From Nematostella vectensis (Eukaryota > Cnidaria > Anthozoa > Actiniaria > Edwardsiidae): a stretch of DNA of 64,000 bases. The DNA is taken from positions 4,385,001-4,449,000 of the forward strand of contig NC_064042.1 of assembly GCF_932526225.1 (NCBI RefSeq). The letters run 5' to 3'. The notes below the pieces were generated by a model that did no database searches, had not been told where the DNA came from, and worked only from the letters and a program-made list of their open reading frames with translations. Position numbers and translations under genes: made by a program. Shown here one piece after another: positions 59,387 to 64,000 of the stretch. The stretch's first letter is position 1; each line of letters opens with the position of its first letter.

Positions 59387-62229
59387 ATGGCGGAATACCA
59401 TGTTAACTTCAAGGAAAGGTAAAAGGAGTATGTTCACAAGATTACCGCCAGCTCGGATTTTGTGGTCCTTTTCCTTGATCGATTTCCGATAGCTTTCATT
59501 TTGTGTTGAAATAATTCAAATGCTGGTTCTCCTTACACGTTTTTTGTTTGTTCAAGTTTATTGCTTTTTTTTTCTTGAGATCGTGTCTTATTTCGTAGAG
59601 GAAGTCGTAAGGAGGTATTTTTTAGCTCCAATTTACTAGTATTTGAGACCTCAAACGATGAATGGAAGCGATGAATGGAACGAAAGAAAAGGAAAAAAGC
59701 ATGTTCCCGTCGAATTGAATTGAGACTAATATACATTTCTATCCAACGACTACCCTTTTCGAACTATTAAAATGCTCTTATAGACAACTTTATGTTTAAT
59801 ATGTTAGAAAATCATCGTTATTTTTCAAACATATTTAATCGCATTCTTGTTTAATTATTTGCTTTAAAATAATCAAACGTCTCCATCATAACCTTTCGCT
59901 CTTTATCCATCTTTATTCTGTCATCCAGACTCGTACCCAGTCGTTATTTGCTGTTGCGCGGACATCCACAGGAACCCTGAAGCGAAGCCGAAAATTCCGG
60001 ACTCGAAACCGCATTCTGACCGTGCACCATGCGCTTTTTCGACCTCCCCAAAATGCATCGCGCGGCGTCTGGATACGAAATTGTCTGTTATCACAATGCG
60101 CGCCTCGTCTCCTTCCACTTATATGTCCGCCCCCCACCCCCACTCCCATTTCTATGTCTTATTTCTCCTCTCCTCGAGGTACAGTGATGAGACAGATCGT
60201 AGCAAGAGACTCAACGCGAATCTGATCGAGAGGCGTAGGATGCAGAACATCAACAGCGGGTTTGCAACACTCAAGAAACTTCTGCCTCCGTCGGAGAGAA
60301 AGCAGACTAAAGCGGCCATCCTACAGCAGGTGAAAACTCGAACTACCCCCTCCCTTGGTCGTCAGAAAGTGGGTAATTTCTTTTTAAGGATCTTCAAATA
60401 CTATCCTTTTCAAGCTGTTTAGCGAGGGAGTAAAACGCTATTTATAACGGCACTCATGATATTGTGTTTGTATTACAGTAAAAAAAGACGCGCGTGTAAG
60501 AACCTAGTGATTTAAGAACCTGAAGTTAGGTTAGGTTAGTTTTACCCTACTGATGAAGTGTTGTTGCAATAGTAATTCTGCTCAGTACGAGAGGAACCCA
60601 AATATAAAAACCTACGAAGCCAAAAAAAATTAAAAGGTTCTTATATGATGTATGTTACTCTATGAAAAATGAAATAAGCTATGGGGTTTAGAATATAAAT
60701 TTGCTAAACAATAAAAATAAGATTACAGATTTAACATGGCTATATTATTTTCAGCTGCACTTCTGTGATTATGAATCCTACTGTTGATTAAGCAACTTGG
60801 GAAAAAATCAAGAACCTAATAAGAACCAAATTTGCTTTAATTGTTAGTAAGTACCCCAAAATATGAGAACCCGTTTTGCCAGACTTGAAAAAATTAAGGT
60901 TTTTTCACGCGGTATTTTACCGTACAGGAGAGCGGGTAAAGGGTTGAGCTGGTAAGTTGCATGTTGTGATCAACTCATGCCCCCCCCCCCCCACACACAC
61001 ACACACACACTACATTTACACCAGTTCTCAGTGTCTTCACGCCTGCTTAGATCAAAGCTTCTTAAGGAGGCCAATTTAGAAGATCCTTTCGTAGTAGTTC
61101 TACACTCCCCCATCCAATACCATGTAACCAATCCGTCACGTGCTCGTCCCCAGGCCTCCCAGCACATCGTGCGTCTTCAGCGAGCCATCCTTCAGGTCAA
61201 GAACGAAAACGAGTTATTACGTCATCGATTAGCCACCAGCCCTGGACCACAGGGATCCCACTACAGTCTAAATACCGGACGCCGAGTGTTCCACCAGGAT
61301 GCGCCAGCGGCATCAGCCAAAACCACATGCGCACCCCAGGCAGACATGAGGTACAGCGTTGAATTATCACCGCCTACTGAAACCAACGCATGCGGTCACG
61401 TGGATCAAGCATGTAGGAGTTTCCATGGTAACCTTCCACTTCCGGTACTAGCGCCGAGAGAGCTGACTAATCCACAGAGCAAGCCACATGCACAGCACAT
61501 GCACGCGGAAACGAGTTTTGTAGGCGCTGAGGCAAGCTTATCACTTGCTGGCGCAGAGATGCCCTATGAGCATGCGCATCAAGGAGGGCTGCTGACCCCT
61601 CCATTTACACCACCGCCACACCACCAGCCGCGAGGGACTGGGATGATTAAGAGCCAGTCGTACACGTATGGGCTCAGCATGCCTCACTCTGAGAACCCGG
61701 ATGTAAGGAGAAGTCCTTATAAGAAAGCCGCGGTCACTCTCTTCAACTCGCCATGTCAATTTGAGCCCGATATGAGCAGAATGTGGTCAGCGTCTAATGA
61801 CAGAAAGGCATGCCCAAAGGGAGTCAAGAATAAGCTGTTTGCAAGGCTTGAGTCTGAAACGGTAAGAGTAACGTAACGTGATAGTGTCACATAAATTCTG
61901 AAGCGTGACATACGCGTAACACGATCTCGAAACAAGCGTGACATGAATTGCATGAACGTTATCGCAGACCTACACGCGTCATGCGAATATGACGGGCGTG
62001 GCACTGACGTGACGGGCCCTGTAATTCAGCCCTTGCCTGCAAAAGGGTGTAATAAACCATTGATTGATTAATTGATTGATTGATTGATCGATCGATCGAT
62101 CGATCGATTGATTGATTGATTGATTGATTGACTTTCTTTTTGTTGCAGCATGCAAGAGAAGGAATACAATGTTCTGATGGCAACTTGGACTGCCTGCTGA
62201 CGGCCATAAGTATTGTTGAAGAGACATAA
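59387..62229 (+). CDS. TFAP4: AP-4-type bHLH transcription factor, four exons
   Basis: Exons 59387-59418, 60185-60329, 61154-61861 and 62149-62229 encode 321 residues. The bHLH spans about residues 18-85: basic ANLIERRRMQNINSGF, helix 1 ATLKKLLP, loop SERKQT, helix 2 KAAILQQASQHIVRLQ, running into a short leucine-rich coil (VKNENELLRHRL). ERRRMQ..N.GF..LK.L and KAAILQQ are AP-4 hallmarks; AP-4 binds CAGCTG E-boxes. The C-terminal GNLDCLLTAISIVEE matches the vertebrate AP-4 NLDTIVQAIQHIE motif, which supports orthology. The middle is disordered and rich in Pro, His and Ser. It is shorter than the vertebrate protein and seems to lack the second leucine zipper. AATAAA at 62749-62754 is a likely polyadenylation signal. 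Intron 2 contains a 28S rRNA-like fragment and intron 3 a tetranucleotide repeat. Confidence 0.88.
60533..60598 (+). pseudogene. 28S rRNA fragment (sarcin-ricin loop region)
   Basis: The 66 bases beginning AGGTTAGTTTTACCCTACTG and ending CTCAGTACGAGAGGAACC correspond to the conserved 3' domain of large-subunit rRNA, with about four differences from the animal consensus as I recall it. It is isolated in AP-4 intron 2, surrounded by aagaacc motifs, so it is an inserted or SINE-borne fragment, not a functional rRNA gene. Confidence 0.8.
60979..61010. repeat. C run and (CA)n microsatellite
   Basis: A poly-C tract followed by about ten CA units in AP-4 intron 2. Confidence 0.9.
62058..62131. repeat. 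(ATTG)n/(ATCG)n microsatellite
   Basis: Tetranucleotide repeats with a central ATCG block in AP-4 intron 3. Confidence 0.9.
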
Positions 62230-62748
62230 GACTACCCTGTTGCATCTAGAATGGCACCTTAATGCGCCAATCATGTTACAAGTCAGTAACATAAGCTCAA
62301 ACTTATGCCACATCCATTATAAAAATATATTCATAACTAACTAGTGCCGGTGATCTGTTGGGGGTTTCTTTGCAAACGCGCCCTTCTAATACAGATCCGG
62401 CGAAGTCTAGCTTCTCCGTTTTTTTCCGGGGAAAACTCAACCGGTTTTGGGATTTTTTTCCCATTACTGGGTCTGTTACAAAGAGCTGTGTAAACCACTA
62501 GTCAAGCAGTATTTTTGCATTTTTTGCCAATTTGTATTACACTTATATATGTTCTATCGTTCGTATTCACTTAGTTAATTATAGCAAGATAAATTCATTG
62601 CTTATTCAATGTTAAATATCACCCACGCTGGTCGTGCATTAAACAATTTTTTTTATTTCATATTGGTAAATTGTGCATAGAAAATTCGACTGTGTTATAT
62701 TGTGTTACATTGAAAATATTATTTTATGACAAATGTAAAATATGTAAA

Positions 62749-62754
62749 AATAAA
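62749..62754 (+). terminator. likely polyadenylation signal of the AP-4 gene
   Basis: AATAAA about 520 bases after the stop codon, in an AT-rich 3' region. Confidence 0.45.
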
Positions 62755-63034
62755 TAATTGATATGAACAAAAGCGTTATCTAGAATATAGCAGATATCTT
62801 TGTGAGTTGCAAAATAGCGGCACATTAAGTTTATTTGTATTCAATTGCACTGTCAATGAAGAGATGAAAACTCGCAATGTCAACTATTTCTTTTAAATAT
62901 GACGGAGCTCAACTTGTATTCACAACAACAACGGAGGGGGGAGGGGGGGAGGGTACTCTAACCAAATGGGCCAAATGTCGACAAAAGGGAAACAACTTAT
63001 CCCATCCCACCTCCTGTTGTACTTTACCGTTTAG

Positions 63035-63334
63035 CAGGGGCGTACGCAGGATTTTAACAAGTTGCAGTCAAAGCATCCAGAAGCTTAATAAAGGCGTGGC
63101 CCCTTATCCCGCATCCCCGTGAAGAATTCATAACTCCCGCTTTTGGGTTTGAAATTGGCGTCAATGCGTCAGACTTTATACGATCCTCTGTCATCCTCGA
63201 TCTGAAATAGGACTTCATTCGTCGCGTGGCCCTGAATGAGTAAGCATTTGATTTTTTCCCCTCTTAATGCAAATAAGATAGCCAAATTCTTTTTAGTCCA
63301 GTGACTGCAGGCCTATAGGCTGCGTACGCCCCTG
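63035..63334. mobile_element. 300-bp MITE, CAGGGGCGTACGCAGG ends, exact 5-bp target duplication
   Basis: Ends CAGGGGCGTACGCAGG and GCTGCGTACGCCCCTG, with tttag on both sides (63030-63034 and 63335-63339). No coding capacity. Confidence 0.75.
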
Positions 63335-63339
63335 TTTAG

Positions 63340-64000
63340 TAATATTTACTATTAATATCTTTTGCTCGTTACTGTAATCATCAATAAAATCTGTACACAC
63401 AAACAAATCTGCGACTGTCTTTCGACTTATTCTTTTAAATTTCGTACTATATCCATGATCCCTTGCAATGCATTATCAAGCACTTATAGATTTGAAGTTG
63501 AAAGTTGTTAAAAAACAAAACAAAAACAGCTCGCCCTGCCCTCGCTAACTCAAGGTACCAAATGGCTAACATATTTTAATATGCTAGCAATTCACACGAT
63601 GGAAATTTTGTTTGACCCCTCCTATATTCCCAAGGGACTTAAAACCAACGAAAACAAGCTCGGGAGAATACGAGTCTTAATCATCCACCTCACTGAAATA
63701 TTTTGCTTTGTTTTCTTTCTTAACTGTTATTATTACGAATGCAAAGCAACGAAAGGTCAGTTAACCAAGTACTTGGACAGAATTTTTTCAAGAAATAAGT
63801 AAGGAAAATGAGTATGTGTGAGACTGGGATCGCACAAGCTTATGTCATTGGGATGGTTTGGATATCTGTTCTACAAACGATACCAGGAGGTGAGAACATC
63901 ACTCTTCATGAATTTGTAGTAGTCCGCGATCAAAAACGCAGCACACACTTTTACGCTGCAAATCGCTTTAATTTCGCTTTCAAAGTTGTCAAATAAGAAG
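63340..64000. other. right-edge stretch, no supported gene
   Basis: Two 60-73-codon frames occur (63581-63802 and 63808-63996), but I see no domain or splice support. Confidence 0.4.

Overview
The window is animal nuclear DNA: genes are split by GT-AG introns, intergenic and intronic sequence is rich in short transposons, and the proteins are metazoan orthologues. The mix (intron-rich VEGF-like, CALHM, AP-4, ACOT9 and ENDOG genes, an unusual opsin-like receptor, many small GC-run-bearing TIR elements and Penelope-type hammerhead remnants) fits an invertebrate, most likely an anthozoan cnidarian such as a sea anemone. That species-level guess is inference. Gene models below were assembled by eye from splice sites, phase continuity and family motifs; every listed exon chain keeps frame from start to stop, except the BAG1 start.

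Layout. (1) 1857-2816 (+): a single-exon CALHM channel gene with its own TATA/initiator. (2) 4157-15915 (-): BAG1, six exons, with a 30-unit 45-bp minisatellite in one intron and two very large inverted-repeat elements in its first intron. (3) 16063-19568 (+): ENDOG, nine exons, head-to-head with BAG1 across about 150 bp, so an anti-apoptotic co-chaperone and an apoptotic nuclease appear to share a promoter. (4) 22144-26548 and 28135-31631 (-): two tandem paralogues of a secreted VEGF/PDGF-like factor, each four exons with identical intron phases, an atypical cystine-knot domain and a CXCXC silk-like tail. (5) 31632-36166: gene-poor DNA with MITEs and a degenerate tandem array. (6) 36167-49676 (+): ACOT9, 17 exons, with minisatellites in introns 13 and 16 and a 5'-truncated LINE inserted exactly at the exon 13 acceptor. 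(7) 49677-53619: gene-poor. (8) 53620-56167 (+): an opsin-like class A GPCR lacking the retinal lysine and DRY motif. (9) 59387-62229 (+): an AP-4 (TFAP4) bHLH factor whose intron 2 holds a 66-nt piece of 28S rRNA-like sequence.

Apart from the BAG1/ENDOG pair and the VEGF tandem, the genes are not functionally linked. The most unusual structural theme is repeat activity at splice edges: a duplicated donor in VEGF-like 1, a duplicated acceptor in ACOT9 exon 13, and an array of acceptor-like units before ACOT9 exon 1. A second theme is hammerhead-ribozyme cores inside palindromic retroelement remnants.
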